Below are positions 16,816-25,047 of a DNA stretch of 36,509 bases, piece after piece. Location: positions 1-36,509 of the forward strand of contig JACDGP010000050.1 in the NCBI GenBank assembly GCA_013821605.1, written 5' to 3'. The position numbers were made by a program, and so were the translations under genes. A model generated the notes under the pieces. It searched no databases. It saw nothing but the letters and a program-made list of their open reading frames with translations, and had not been told where the DNA came from. Within the stretch, counting starts at the first letter, position 1. Every line of letters starts with the position of its first letter. This DNA is from Herpetosiphonaceae bacterium (lineage in GTDB: Bacteria > Chloroflexota > Chloroflexia > Chloroflexales > Kallotenuaceae).

Positions 16816-18345
16816 TTAGACCTTGAATTCAAACTGCAGCCGTCCGAACTGGAGTTTGTCTCCGTCATGCAGGGACGTCGGGGTGTTGGGTGTAAGCCGG
16901 TTGCCGTTGACGCGTGTGTAATTGGTGCTGTCGAGATCGATGACGCTCCATTGACCGCCCTGGTAATGCATGGTGGCATGGCGGCGACTCACACCGCCTG
17001 CTTCGCCGCCCTGAGTAGTCAGGTCGACGTCAGGATGGATGCCGCTGATCGGGTCTTCACGCCCGACGACCAGCTCTGGCTGCTGCTTGATCGGCACGAT
17101 GGTGCCATCGCTTGCAACCAGTCGGGGACCACTGCCACCCGTGGGCGCAGCGGCGGGTGCCGGAGCAGGGCTTGGGGCAGGCGTGGCGACCGATGCTGGT
17201 GCCGGTGTGAGTTGGACCGGCGGAGTTGTTAGTGGCGGCCCACTGGTGATAGCCGGCGAGGGAATAACTGCCTCAGCCGGCGGTGCCGCATTCGGCAGGG
17301 GCTGGGCTGGCTGGCCAACGCCACCCATCGTAGGGCCCACACTATCGGCGGTGGCCATTGTGTGCGGTGCTGAGGCCGGTTGAGGTTGTGCCCCACCGCT
17401 CCCGGCCGGCACCAGCTCTACCTTGGTCCCGCATTCCAAGCAGAACTTGGCGTTCGGCGGCAGCTCCGCACCACAGTTAACACAGTGAGTCGGGCGGATC
17501 ATCGCCGGCTTTTGTTCGATTTTGGTGCCGCAGTCCAGGCAGAATTTGGCATTGGCCGGGAGAGTCGCGCCACAGTTAGGACAGGTTTGGGTTTCGGACG
17601 CCTGCTGTACCGGGGCTACTTCATGCATCTGGGCTGGGGCAGGAGCTGGTTCGGATGCGCTCTGGGGCGCGACCGGTGGTGGTGATGCTTGCTCTGGGAT
17701 GCCTTGGCCATCGCCAACGGAAGCAGTCGCATCGCCGGCCCGGGTCCCGGCCTCGGGCGTGGATGCGGGCACGGACTGAGCAGGAGGTGTCGGGCTCGTC
17801 TCCGGGACAGACGGTGTACCGGCCAGGGCAGCTGATGGCGGAGCAGGTGCCTCCTGTTCCGGTGGTGTGGTATGCATAGCAGCGACGGATGCCGCTTGAT
17901 CGTTTGGTGCTGGTGCCTGATCAGCTTCTGCTGCTTGGCTGGTCGCTTTTACCCCGTCCAGGGCCGCGCCACACTGCTCACAGAAACGGTCATCAGCACT
18001 ATTATGGTAGCCACAATTGGGACAGACCACAGTTGTTGCGCCGGCAGGGGGCGCAGAGGCCGGGCCTGAGGCGGCAGCATCACTTGAAGTGGTCGGAGTG
18101 GGGCTAGGGGGTGGCAGTTGCGCACCGCAGTTTTCGCAAAATGCCGTTCCAGGCAAATTCTCCTGCCCGCACTGTGGACATAAAATGCTGCCACTGATGG
18201 CGGCATGCATGGGCGCACCGCCTGCGGCTGCCGTTGGCGAGGCGCTAGCCGCTGGAGCATTGGCGGTAGCGAGTGGTGCACCGCACTGGTCACAGAAGCG
18301 GTTACTGGGGTCATTGAGGTGACCATTTGGACAGGCTATCTGCAT
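16816..18345 (-). CDS. Multi-zinc-ribbon protein with C-terminal FHA domain
   Basis: 509 residues. Five short zinc-ribbon motifs lie at about 5-21, 56-73, 108-125, 255-272 and 288-305, each of the CPxCG ... FCxxCG kind; the first has CPNGH in place of the first CxxC. They are separated by long Pro/Ala/Ser linkers. The C-terminus is an FHA domain (about 408-509) with VGRED (GR 428-429), VSRRHA (Ser453, His456), Asn475 and RVNGN (480-482), so it should bind phosphothreonine. AGGAGG precedes the ATG. It follows a PP2C phosphatase gene after 74 bases on the same strand, so the two probably act in Ser/Thr phosphorylation signalling; no Ser/Thr kinase is in the window. The role of the ribbons is unknown. 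Confidence 0.9.
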   Translation of the reverse strand: MQIACPNGHLNDPSNRFCDQCGAPLATANAPAASASPTAAAGGAPMHAAISGSILCPQCGQENLPGTAFCENCGAQLPPPSPTPTTSSDAAASGPASAPPAGATTVVCPNCGYHNSADDRFCEQCGAALDGVKATSQAAEADQAPAPNDQAASVAAMHTTPPEQEAPAPPSAALAGTPSVPETSPTPPAQSVPASTPEAGTRAGDATASVGDGQGIPEQASPPPVAPQSASEPAPAPAQMHEVAPVQQASETQTCPNCGATLPANAKFCLDCGTKIEQKPAMIRPTHCVNCGAELPPNAKFCLECGTKVELVPAGSGGAQPQPASAPHTMATADSVGPTMGGVGQPAQPLPNAAPPAEAVIPSPAITSGPPLTTPPVQLTPAPASVATPAPSPAPAPAAAPTGGSGPRLVASDGTIVPIKQQPELVVGREDPISGIHPDVDLTTQGGEAGGVSRRHATMHYQGGQWSVIDLDSTNYTRVNGNRLTPNTPTSLHDGDKLQFGRLQFEFKV

Positions 18346-18419
18346 CGATTCCTCCTAAACCTCAAACGCATTCACGCCGCCATCATAGCATAGCGTTGCA
18401 ACGTCAATATAGCTTATCG

Positions 18420-19238
18420 TTATGACGCTGAGGTAGCCTCTGGGGTTGCGCTGGGTGCGGCTGCAATGACGACGGCGGAAATATTGTCACGGCCACCGCG
18501 GCCATTGGCCAGATCGATCAGCCGGGCACACGCTGCTTGGGGCGTAGGGGCATCGGCAACCGTGCGTGCAAGCTCGGTATCCGAAAGATGGAGCGTCAGG
18601 CCATCTGTACACAGCAGCAGGCGCTCATTGGCGCGCAGCGTCCGGGCCGTGACTTCGGCCTGGACTTCGCCATCTACACCAACGGCGCGGGATAGCTCAT
18701 GCCGTTGGGGGTGTGCACCGGCCTCGGCATATGAAATGACGCCGTCGCCCACCAGGTCGGCGACGATGGTGTGCTCGGCAGTCAATTGCAGGATCTGTGG
18801 TCGGCGAATGGCCGGTCGCACGAGATAGGCACGGGAATCACCGATATGGGCGATACGAGCGCGGCGCCCGAGCACCACGGTGAGCATCAGCGTCGTACCC
18901 ATCCCATTGAGCCGCGGCTCCATGTGGCTATGGTTAAGGACCGCCGTATTGGCTTGCCGCAGTGCAGCGGTCAGGAGTGCGGACCAGTGGCGTTCGTCGC
19001 GTGGTGGCTGGCGCAGACCTGCACGTAAATAGTCAAGGGCCGTGCTCACAGCCAAGCGGCTCGCATCTGCGCCCGCGCGTGAGCTTCCGATGCCGTCGGC
19101 AATCGCAGCTAGGACCGCGCAACGACCATCTGTGAGGGATATTTCTTCGGCGACGCTGGTGTCGTCGTTGCTTCGGCGCACGCGTCCACGGTCGGAGCGT
19201 TGCGCATACTGCAAGGCGATTGGCTTACGAACGGGCAT
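18420..19238 (-). CDS. PP2C-type Ser/Thr protein phosphatase
   Basis: 272 residues from the ATG at 19238. The frame is open up to 19412, but the extra 58 residues are unlike the family and rich in Arg/Ser/Cys. Metal-binding and catalytic motifs are intact: RSDRGRVRRSNDD (about 14-26), ADGIGS (Asp48), GTTLML, AHIGDSRAYL, CTDGLT (Asp212) and GRDNIS (Asp251). This Mg/Mn-dependent enzyme of the bacterial Stp/PppA kind removes phosphate from Ser/Thr, usually opposing a Hanks-type kinase. The ribosome site is weak (AAGAGAAG). It is the first gene before the zinc-ribbon/FHA protein, whose FHA domain could bind its substrates. Confidence 0.92.
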   Translation of the reverse strand: MPVRKPIALQYAQRSDRGRVRRSNDDTSVAEEISLTDGRCAVLAAIADGIGSSRAGADASRLAVSTALDYLRAGLRQPPRDERHWSALLTAALRQANTAVLNHSHMEPRLNGMGTTLMLTVVLGRRARIAHIGDSRAYLVRPAIRRPQILQLTAEHTIVADLVGDGVISYAEAGAHPQRHELSRAVGVDGEVQAEVTARTLRANERLLLCTDGLTLHLSDTELARTVADAPTPQAACARLIDLANGRGGRDNISAVVIAAAPSATPEATSAS

Positions 19239-19373
19239 AGCTTCTCTTGATTGTGGCATCCGGGGTTTCGATGTTGACCCGCAACGGCGGCGATTATAGC
19301 ATGTGTCGTTGCCCCATCGTCTCCTTGATGGGTGACATCTAGCTGATGGAGCGAAGACGAGTATACTCATAAG

Positions 19374-19397
19374 GGAGGTATGTAGTTGCCTCCATAC
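19374..19397 (+). promoter_or_regulatory. Competing short pairings before the DinB-like gene
   Basis: GGAGG (19374-19378) can pair with CCTCC (19389-19393), and the adjoining GTATG (19378-19382) with CATAC (19393-19397). The two pairings cross, so they would exclude each other. The element lies just before the ribosome site AAAGGA (19400-19405), with a TATACT at 19362-19367 upstream. It may be chance. Confidence 0.2.
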
Positions 19398-19410
19398 TGA
19401 AAGGATTGAC

Positions 19411-19986
19411 ATGCTCGACTTTGGACCATTACGAAATCATGAGGTAACGCTTGCGGATATGAGCCGCGACCTCACCAAGGACGATCTGCGCAAGCTGACG
19501 AACGAGATGATCGATGAGATGCAGACGATCACTGCCGGTGCCACTGATGCGGATGTGGTCTTCGTCCCCGTCGACCCGCAGGCCAAAGATACCTTTGGCA
19601 AGGTGGAAGATGCGGATCTGTCCTGGACATTGGGCCATGTGATCGTCCATGCGACCGCTTCCTCTGAGGAGTCCGCTGCTCTTGCATCGATGCTCGCGCG
19701 GGGCATTCCAGTCGAGGGCCGTTCGCGCGCCGAGGTACCCTGGGAAACGGTGCATACGGTGGCCCAGCTGCGCGCGAGGCTGGCCGAAAGTCGCCGCATG
19801 CGCAATGCCTTCCTTGATACCTGGCCCGACGAGCCCAACCTGGAGTTGACCTATATCCCGTTTCCGCAAGCCGGACCAATCAATGCCGCCGGGCGCGTGA
19901 TCCTCGGCTTGATGCATGATGACGGGCATCTAGAGCAATTACGGGAGATTATGCGCCAGGCACAGGCCGTGCGCGCTGTTCGCTAG
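19411..19986 (+). CDS. DinB-like (four-helix) protein
   Basis: 191 residues. The pattern WTLGHVIVHAT (mid-protein) and MHDDGHLEQLREI (C-terminus) fits the DinB/YfiT superfamily, in which three His bind a metal on a four-helix bundle. Members are often thiol-dependent S-transferases or of unknown function. AAAGGA stands before the ATG. The N-terminal 35 residues are an extension before the first helix. It diverges from the PP2C gene, and its TAG overlaps the stop codon of the convergent oxidoreductase. A second DinB-like gene lies at 26327-26830, distant in sequence. Family likely; activity unknown. Confidence 0.7.
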   Translation: MLDFGPLRNHEVTLADMSRDLTKDDLRKLTNEMIDEMQTITAGATDADVVFVPVDPQAKDTFGKVEDADLSWTLGHVIVHATASSEESAALASMLARGIPVEGRSRAEVPWETVHTVAQLRARLAESRRMRNAFLDTWPDEPNLELTYIPFPQAGPINAAGRVILGLMHDDGHLEQLREIMRQAQAVRAVR

Positions 19987-21017
19987 GGCTTGAGCTGCTG
20001 GGCAATCGCTGCCGCGGCGGCCCAGCCTTGCTCGATGGCGAGATGCACACGTCCTTGTCCGGCGGTATAATCGCCCGCGAAATACAGGCCGGGCAGGACG
20101 GCGTTCAAAATCGCAGGGTCGGCGCGACCGTCGGGCAGAGCGAAGCGCCAACCCTGCCGGTTCGACCACAGTGGTGAGCGTAACGGCTGATCAAGCAAAC
20201 TGGTCAACAGCTGAGCTGCTTCGCCTGCCAGCGCCTCGGGCTGATCATCCCAATGGTCAAGGCTCCATTGAGGGGCCATCTGGAGAATGTAGATGCCTTG
20301 CCCGGCGGTCTTACGGCCTTCCTTGATATGTTCAAGGGCCAGCCAACTGACGGGATGCTGTTTGTCAGTATTAACCAGAGCATAAAAAGGGCGCGGGCGG
20401 GGCCGGCGCGGGTAGCCCAAGGTGATAGTTAAGCAAGGCCGGTAGTGCACCTTGTTGAGCTCGTTGGTCAAGCGGGCTGTGGCCTCCGGATCGAGGTTGC
20501 TCTTTTCGATCAATGCCCCCGTTTGGGGTGCGGGCGGTGTCATGAGCACGGCATCGGCGCGCCCCAAATCTTGTTCACCGGCCCAGAGGGTCCAGCCATT
20601 TTCGCTACGTTCTATGTGAGTGATCTGCTGACCGAAGCGTACGTCAAGGCCGCGTGCCAGCTCCTTCGCCAGCTGCGTATTGCCTTCTTCCCAACTCCAT
20701 TTTGACTCGGTCAACAGCTTGGCATCGCCCGGACCAATCTTGCCCTCATGGTCGAAGGTCCAGACCGGGAGGTCGATGTTGTGCAAGGAATCATGCGCCA
20801 GTGTCGCGGTCAACAGTTCGCGGAGTGCGGCCGATGGCGTTTTGACATATTGAGCCCCATGGTCAAAGGTAGCGCCGTTAAAGCGCCGTGTGGCGACCCG
20901 TCCACCCACGCCGCGACTTTTTTCAAAGATCACAATTTCCAGCCCAAGCTTCATGGTGCGCAGCCGTTGCGCCGCTGCCAGCCCTGCAACCCCAGCACCG
21001 ATAATCATTAATTTCAT
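19983..21017 (-). CDS. FAD-dependent oxidoreductase, renalase-like
   Basis: 344 residues. The N-terminus MKLMIIGAGVAGLAAAQRL has the FAD-binding GxGxxG (7-12), followed by FEKSRGVGGRVATRR and FDHGAQYVKT, which are typical of renalase-like and amine-oxidase-type flavoproteins. The C-terminal GLYFAGDYTAGQGRVHLAIEQG is the second FAD contact. It probably oxidises a small reduced nicotinamide or amine substrate in the cytosol; the substrate is not predictable. AAAGGA stands before the ATG. It converges with the DinB-like gene, and the two stop codons share the bases CTAG at 19983-19986. Confidence 0.9.
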   Translation of the reverse strand: MKLMIIGAGVAGLAAAQRLRTMKLGLEIVIFEKSRGVGGRVATRRFNGATFDHGAQYVKTPSAALRELLTATLAHDSLHNIDLPVWTFDHEGKIGPGDAKLLTESKWSWEEGNTQLAKELARGLDVRFGQQITHIERSENGWTLWAGEQDLGRADAVLMTPPAPQTGALIEKSNLDPEATARLTNELNKVHYRPCLTITLGYPRRPRPRPFYALVNTDKQHPVSWLALEHIKEGRKTAGQGIYILQMAPQWSLDHWDDQPEALAGEAAQLLTSLLDQPLRSPLWSNRQGWRFALPDGRADPAILNAVLPGLYFAGDYTAGQGRVHLAIEQGWAAAAAIAQQLKP

Positions 21018-21127
21018 TCATATCCTTTCGCTGCCTTCATTATAGCGGTGTGTTGGGCCTGAGACCGTAGTTGTCACAATGAGATGCTATAGTTTGTCTA
21101 CCAACGCTGATCTCCACACAGCTACCT

Positions 21128-21156
21128 TGACCTTTGGTCAGGTCGTTACTCGGTCA
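21128..21156. repeat. Clustered GGTCA half-sites upstream of the ABC exporter
   Basis: TGACC (21128-21132), GGTCA (21136-21140), GGTCG (21141-21145) and GGTCA (21152-21156) lie in the 258-base spacer between the oxidoreductase and the ABC genes, forming one inverted pair and direct copies. This looks like an operator array, but the half-sites are short. Confidence 0.3.
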
Positions 21157-21228
21157 AAAGACGGATGCAGGGGTTGTGCATCTAGGGTATTATTAAGATG
21201 GAGTCGTCTCCTAGTGTGCGTTAAAGGC

Positions 21229-21255
21229 CGGCCGGATCTCCTTTAGGTCCGGTCG
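21229..21255 (+). promoter_or_regulatory. Hairpin in the leader of the ABC exporter genes
   Basis: An 8-bp stem with one G-T pair (21229-21236 with 21248-21255) and an 11-base loop stands 20 bases before the ATG at 21276. The loop includes CTCCTTT, which resembles an anti-ribosome-site sequence, so it might affect translation. No T tract follows. Confidence 0.35.
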
Positions 21256-21275
21256 ATCTGTTGTTATGAGGGTCT

Positions 21276-23072
21276 ATGAGCGTAATGAAAAGCGAGTGGT
21301 CGGTCACCGACGCATACCAGTACAATCGTAGCTCTGCCTTGCGCTGGGTGATTGGGCACCTGTTGCGCTACCCGTATTTGCCGTTGCTGGTGATGATCTG
21401 TGGGCTAGGCGAAGCAGGCTTAATGTCGGCCGTACCGGTGCTGATCGGTCAGGCCTTTGCAATCCTGACGGGGCCAAATGCAACGGAGCATGCACTGCTT
21501 GTGATCGGTCTGCTCGTCCTGGGGGCGCGCACGCTACAGGGGGTGTTTGGCCTGCTGGCTTCGCTCAATGTTGAGATCATTGCCCAACGCACCGAGCGCG
21601 ATGCGCGCGACGAGTTGGTGCGCAGTCTGTTGGGTAAGTCACAGACCTTCCATAATCGCCAACAGGTTGGCGACATCATGGCGCGGGCGACCAACGATGT
21701 GCGGCAACTGAATGCGATGATCAATCCTGGCATGAGCCTGATCTTTTCGTCAATGCTGAGTCTGGTTGTACCGCTGGTCACGATTGGCTTTCTGAAGCCG
21801 GTGCTTCTGATTGCGCCGCTGATCTTTACGGTCACCTTCTTCTTCGCCTTGCGGCGCTATATGCAGCAGCTCAACCCGGTTGTAGGAGCCGAGCGTGGTC
21901 AGTTCGGCGTTATGAATGCGGGTCTGGCCGAGTCGATCAGCGGGATCGAAGTGGTTAAGGGCTATGCCCAGGAGCCGCAGGAGCGCGAGAAGTTCAGCCG
22001 GAATGCGCGGCGTTTCCGTGACCTGTTTGTGCAAGAAGGTGTGATTCGCGCGCGCTATCTGCCACTGCTCTTGTTCGGCATCATGTTTGGGGCGGCCTTT
22101 GCTCATGCACTGTGGCTGTACCATGATGGTGTGATCCCCGTCAGCACGGTGATCGCCTATATGGGCCTGCTGGGCGTGCTGCGCTTCCCGACCTTTATTT
22201 CGATCTTTACCTTCTCCCTGGTTCAGATGGGCATCGCCGGTGCGAACCGCATCTTGGAACTGATCAATACCGAGACCGAACTTGACAAGAATACAGGCGG
22301 ACGCGTGCAGCCGATGCAGGGTCGTCTGCAGTTTGAGGGAGTGTCGTTCGGCTATGGCGACAACGAGATTTTACATAACATTAGCTTTAACGCAGCACCC
22401 GGCGAAACGGTCGCGATCGTGGGGCAGACTGGTGCGGGCAAGTCAACGCTGACCAAGCTGGTCAACCGCGTGTATGACGTGACGGCCGGCCGGGTGTTGG
22501 TCGATGATATCGATGTGCGCGACTGGGATCTCGAATCGCTGCGCGGCCAAATCTCAACCATTGAGCAGGATGTCTTCCTGTTTTCGCGCACGATTGCCGA
22601 CAATATTGCCTTCGGTGCGGGTGGCACAGCCACGCGTGAGCAGGTCGAGCAGGCGGCGCGCGAGGCGCAAGCACATGACTTTATTATGGGCTTCCCTGAA
22701 GGCTATGACACGGTGATCGGTGAGCGTGGTGTAACCCTGTCGGGTGGCCAGCGCCAGCGGTTGGCGATTGCGCGCGCGTTTCTGACCAATCCACGCATTC
22801 TGATCCTGGATGACTCGACTAGCGCGATTGATAGTGCCACTGAGGATCAGATCCAACGGGCGATGCGGCGGGTCTTGCAGGGCCGGACCACGCTCCTGAT
22901 CACGCATCGCTTGTCCCAAATTCGCTGGGCCGACCGGATCCTGGTGTTGCGGCAGGGCCAGCTGGTGGACCAAGGATCGCACGAAGAGCTGCTCGAACGC
23001 AGCGAGGCCTACCGCCGCATTTTCGCACGCTACGAGAGTGAGAGCGAGCCTGTCAAGCTGGCAGTCCGGTGA
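21276..23072 (+). CDS. ABC exporter half-transporter with non-catalytic ATP site
   Basis: 598 residues: a six-helix membrane domain (about 20-330) fused to an ATP-binding domain (about 345-598). Walker A is GQTGAGKST (Lys389), the Q loop has Gln431, the signature LSGGQ is at 488-492, Walker B is ILILDD and the switch His is 544. The residue after the Walker B Asp is Asp513 in place of the catalytic Glu. From family knowledge, this substitution marks the degenerate site of heterodimeric exporters such as TM287/288 and BmrCD. GAGGG stands before the ATG. The partner gene follows after 55 bases. Substrate unknown; multidrug or lipid export is usual. Confidence 0.93.
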   Translation: MSVMKSEWSVTDAYQYNRSSALRWVIGHLLRYPYLPLLVMICGLGEAGLMSAVPVLIGQAFAILTGPNATEHALLVIGLLVLGARTLQGVFGLLASLNVEIIAQRTERDARDELVRSLLGKSQTFHNRQQVGDIMARATNDVRQLNAMINPGMSLIFSSMLSLVVPLVTIGFLKPVLLIAPLIFTVTFFFALRRYMQQLNPVVGAERGQFGVMNAGLAESISGIEVVKGYAQEPQEREKFSRNARRFRDLFVQEGVIRARYLPLLLFGIMFGAAFAHALWLYHDGVIPVSTVIAYMGLLGVLRFPTFISIFTFSLVQMGIAGANRILELINTETELDKNTGGRVQPMQGRLQFEGVSFGYGDNEILHNISFNAAPGETVAIVGQTGAGKSTLTKLVNRVYDVTAGRVLVDDIDVRDWDLESLRGQISTIEQDVFLFSRTIADNIAFGAGGTATREQVEQAAREAQAHDFIMGFPEGYDTVIGERGVTLSGGQRQRLAIARAFLTNPRILILDDSTSAIDSATEDQIQRAMRRVLQGRTTLLITHRLSQIRWADRILVLRQGQLVDQGSHEELLERSEAYRRIFARYESESEPVKLAVR

Positions 23073-23127
23073 AGCAACGGATCAGCCGCGCTACCAATAA
23101 TCGGTACATAGTACTTCCGGAGGTTGC

Positions 23128-24936
23128 ATGGGCTTCATCTTAGATGGGCTAGATGCTGAGGGTTACGACCGCAATTATAGTGATGCTACGCTGGTACGCC
23201 GTATCAGCGCCTACTTCCGACCCAACGGTCGCCGTATTCTGGTGGTCGCCGGGATGATCGTGCTCGCGTCACTAATGGATACTGCCGTGCCGGTCTTGAT
23301 ATCGAAAGGGATCGATGCGCTCAAGGGCGATCCGCGGCTGGCACTGTTGCTGGGGCTCGCTGTTACGGTCGGCGTGCTCAGTTGCTTGTCGTGGGCTTTC
23401 AATTACATCCGGCAGCGGTTATCGGCGGCAGCCGTAGCCGATGTCGTGCTGGCACTGCGGGAGGATGCCTTTCAGGCGGTGACCAAGCGCGACCTCTCAT
23501 TCTATGATGAGTTTCCCTCGGGCAAGATCGTTAGCCGCGTGACCTCGGATACGCAGGACTTTTCGTCGGTGGTCACGCTGGTGATGGACCTGCTGGGCCA
23601 AGTGTTGCTGGTCGTGCTGATACTGGGCTATCTGTTCTCGATCAACGTTGGCCTAACCATGCTGACCTTGATTATGGTGCCACTGGTGGCGGGCACCGCG
23701 CTGGGCTTCCGAACCATCGCACGGCGCATGATCAGGCGCTCGCGGCGAGCACAGGCCAACGTCAACTCGCGGGTGCAGGAGTCGATCAGCGGTATTGCCG
23801 TAGCCAAAGGCTTCCGGCAGGAGGGCGCGATCTACGAGGATTTCAAAGGGACCAACCGCCAGTCCTACCATTCTTCGCTACGCGCCGGGTGGACCTTTAG
23901 CTCAATCTTCCCGATCTTAGATATTGTTTCGGGCATCGGCCTAGCGATCGTGGTGTATTTCGGTGGGCTACGTGCCCTGCATGGAGCGGTCACGGCCGGC
24001 GAGTGGTATTTGTTCGTGCAGGGACTGGCGATCTTCGTCTTCCCGCTGACCAGTATCTCTTCCTTCTGGTCGCAATTCCAGCAAGGGCTTTCGGCCAGCG
24101 AACGAGTCTTCGCCTTAATCGATGCCGAGCCGAAGGTGGTGCAAACGGCGGACGAGCCGGTCACCGACATTCGAGGCCAGATCGACTTTGAGCATCTGCG
24201 CTTCGCCTATAAGCCCGAGTCGGTGGTGCTGCCCGACTTCTCGTTGCATATTCCGGCGGGCGAAACGCTGGCGGTCGTGGGCCATACGGGCGCCGGCAAG
24301 TCGAGCCTGGCCCGCTTGATCGCGCGCTTTTATGAGTTTCAGGGTGGGCGTTTGTTGATCGACGGTCGTGACATTCGCACTCTTGACCTGGCCTCCTACC
24401 GCCGTCATATCGGCATCGTACCGCAGTCGCCCTTCTTGTTCTCGGGCACCGTCGCGGAGAATATCCGCTATGGTCGCCGTGACGCCACCGAAGAAGAGCT
24501 CAACCGTGTGGCGCACCAGATCGGCGGCGGCGAATGGGTTGATCTGCTGGAGTATGGCCTCAACACGCCGGTCGGCGAACGTGGCGGCCAACTCTCGATG
24601 GGCCAGCGCCAACTCGTCGCACTCTCGCGGGTGCTGCTGCATGATCCCTCGATCCTGATCCTGGACGAAGCAACAGCCAGCGTCGATCCCTTCACCGAAG
24701 CCCAGATCCAGGATGGCCTTGATCTGGTCATGGTCGGTCGTACCAGCATTGTGATCGCCCACCGCCTGTCAACCGTCAAGCGCGCCGACCGCATCATCGT
24801 CCTCAAGGACGGCCAGATCATCGAATCGGGCACGCACGCCGGCTTACTGCGCCAGGGCGGCCACTACGCCGAACTCTATAACACCTACTTCCGCCACCAG
24901 TCCGCCGACTACAATCCGGAGGCTGTCCCGGCGTAA
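23128..24936 (+). CDS. ABC exporter half-transporter, catalytic partner
   Basis: 602 residues with the same layout as its upstream neighbour: membrane domain (about 25-335) and ATP-binding domain (about 350-590). Walker A is GHTGAGKSS (Lys391), Walker B ILILDE with the catalytic Glu514 intact, and the switch His is 545. Its signature is LSMGQ (489-493) rather than LSGGQ. In heterodimers this altered signature faces the altered Walker B of the partner, so the two changes are complementary, as expected for one dead and one active ATP site. GGAGG stands six bases before the ATG. The two genes are surely one unit. Confidence 0.94.
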   Translation: MGFILDGLDAEGYDRNYSDATLVRRISAYFRPNGRRILVVAGMIVLASLMDTAVPVLISKGIDALKGDPRLALLLGLAVTVGVLSCLSWAFNYIRQRLSAAAVADVVLALREDAFQAVTKRDLSFYDEFPSGKIVSRVTSDTQDFSSVVTLVMDLLGQVLLVVLILGYLFSINVGLTMLTLIMVPLVAGTALGFRTIARRMIRRSRRAQANVNSRVQESISGIAVAKGFRQEGAIYEDFKGTNRQSYHSSLRAGWTFSSIFPILDIVSGIGLAIVVYFGGLRALHGAVTAGEWYLFVQGLAIFVFPLTSISSFWSQFQQGLSASERVFALIDAEPKVVQTADEPVTDIRGQIDFEHLRFAYKPESVVLPDFSLHIPAGETLAVVGHTGAGKSSLARLIARFYEFQGGRLLIDGRDIRTLDLASYRRHIGIVPQSPFLFSGTVAENIRYGRRDATEEELNRVAHQIGGGEWVDLLEYGLNTPVGERGGQLSMGQRQLVALSRVLLHDPSILILDEATASVDPFTEAQIQDGLDLVMVGRTSIVIAHRLSTVKRADRIIVLKDGQIIESGTHAGLLRQGGHYAELYNTYFRHQSADYNPEAVPA

Positions 24937-24993
24937 TGATGCTGGCGGGATAAGATTGGACATCTGCGGATCCCAGGGTAGGGGCAGGGGTAA

Positions 24994-25046
24994 TGTACCA
25001 CCCGGAGGCCATACGTGTACCACCGGGTTCGCCATTGCTAGCAATG
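24994..25046. repeat. Direct repeat and 14-base palindrome after the ABC genes
   Basis: TGTACCACC occurs at 24994-25002 and again at 25016-25024, each followed by a CCGG- or GGG-like run. A perfect palindrome CATTGCTAGCAATG follows at 25033-25046, two bases from the stop of the convergent gene. The palindrome could serve as a weak bidirectional terminator; no T tract is present. Confidence 0.4.
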
Positions 25047-25047
25047 A

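Noticed and set aside
19239-19412. N-terminal extension of the PP2C phosphatase by 58 residues
   Set aside because: The extension is rich in Arg, Ser and Cys, unlike the family, and overlaps the leader of the divergent gene. The ATG at 19238 gives a normal PP2C N-terminus.
24974-24990. G-rich run considered as a G-quadruplex
   Set aside because: Only three adjacent G runs of three or more are present; a fourth is missing at a suitable distance.
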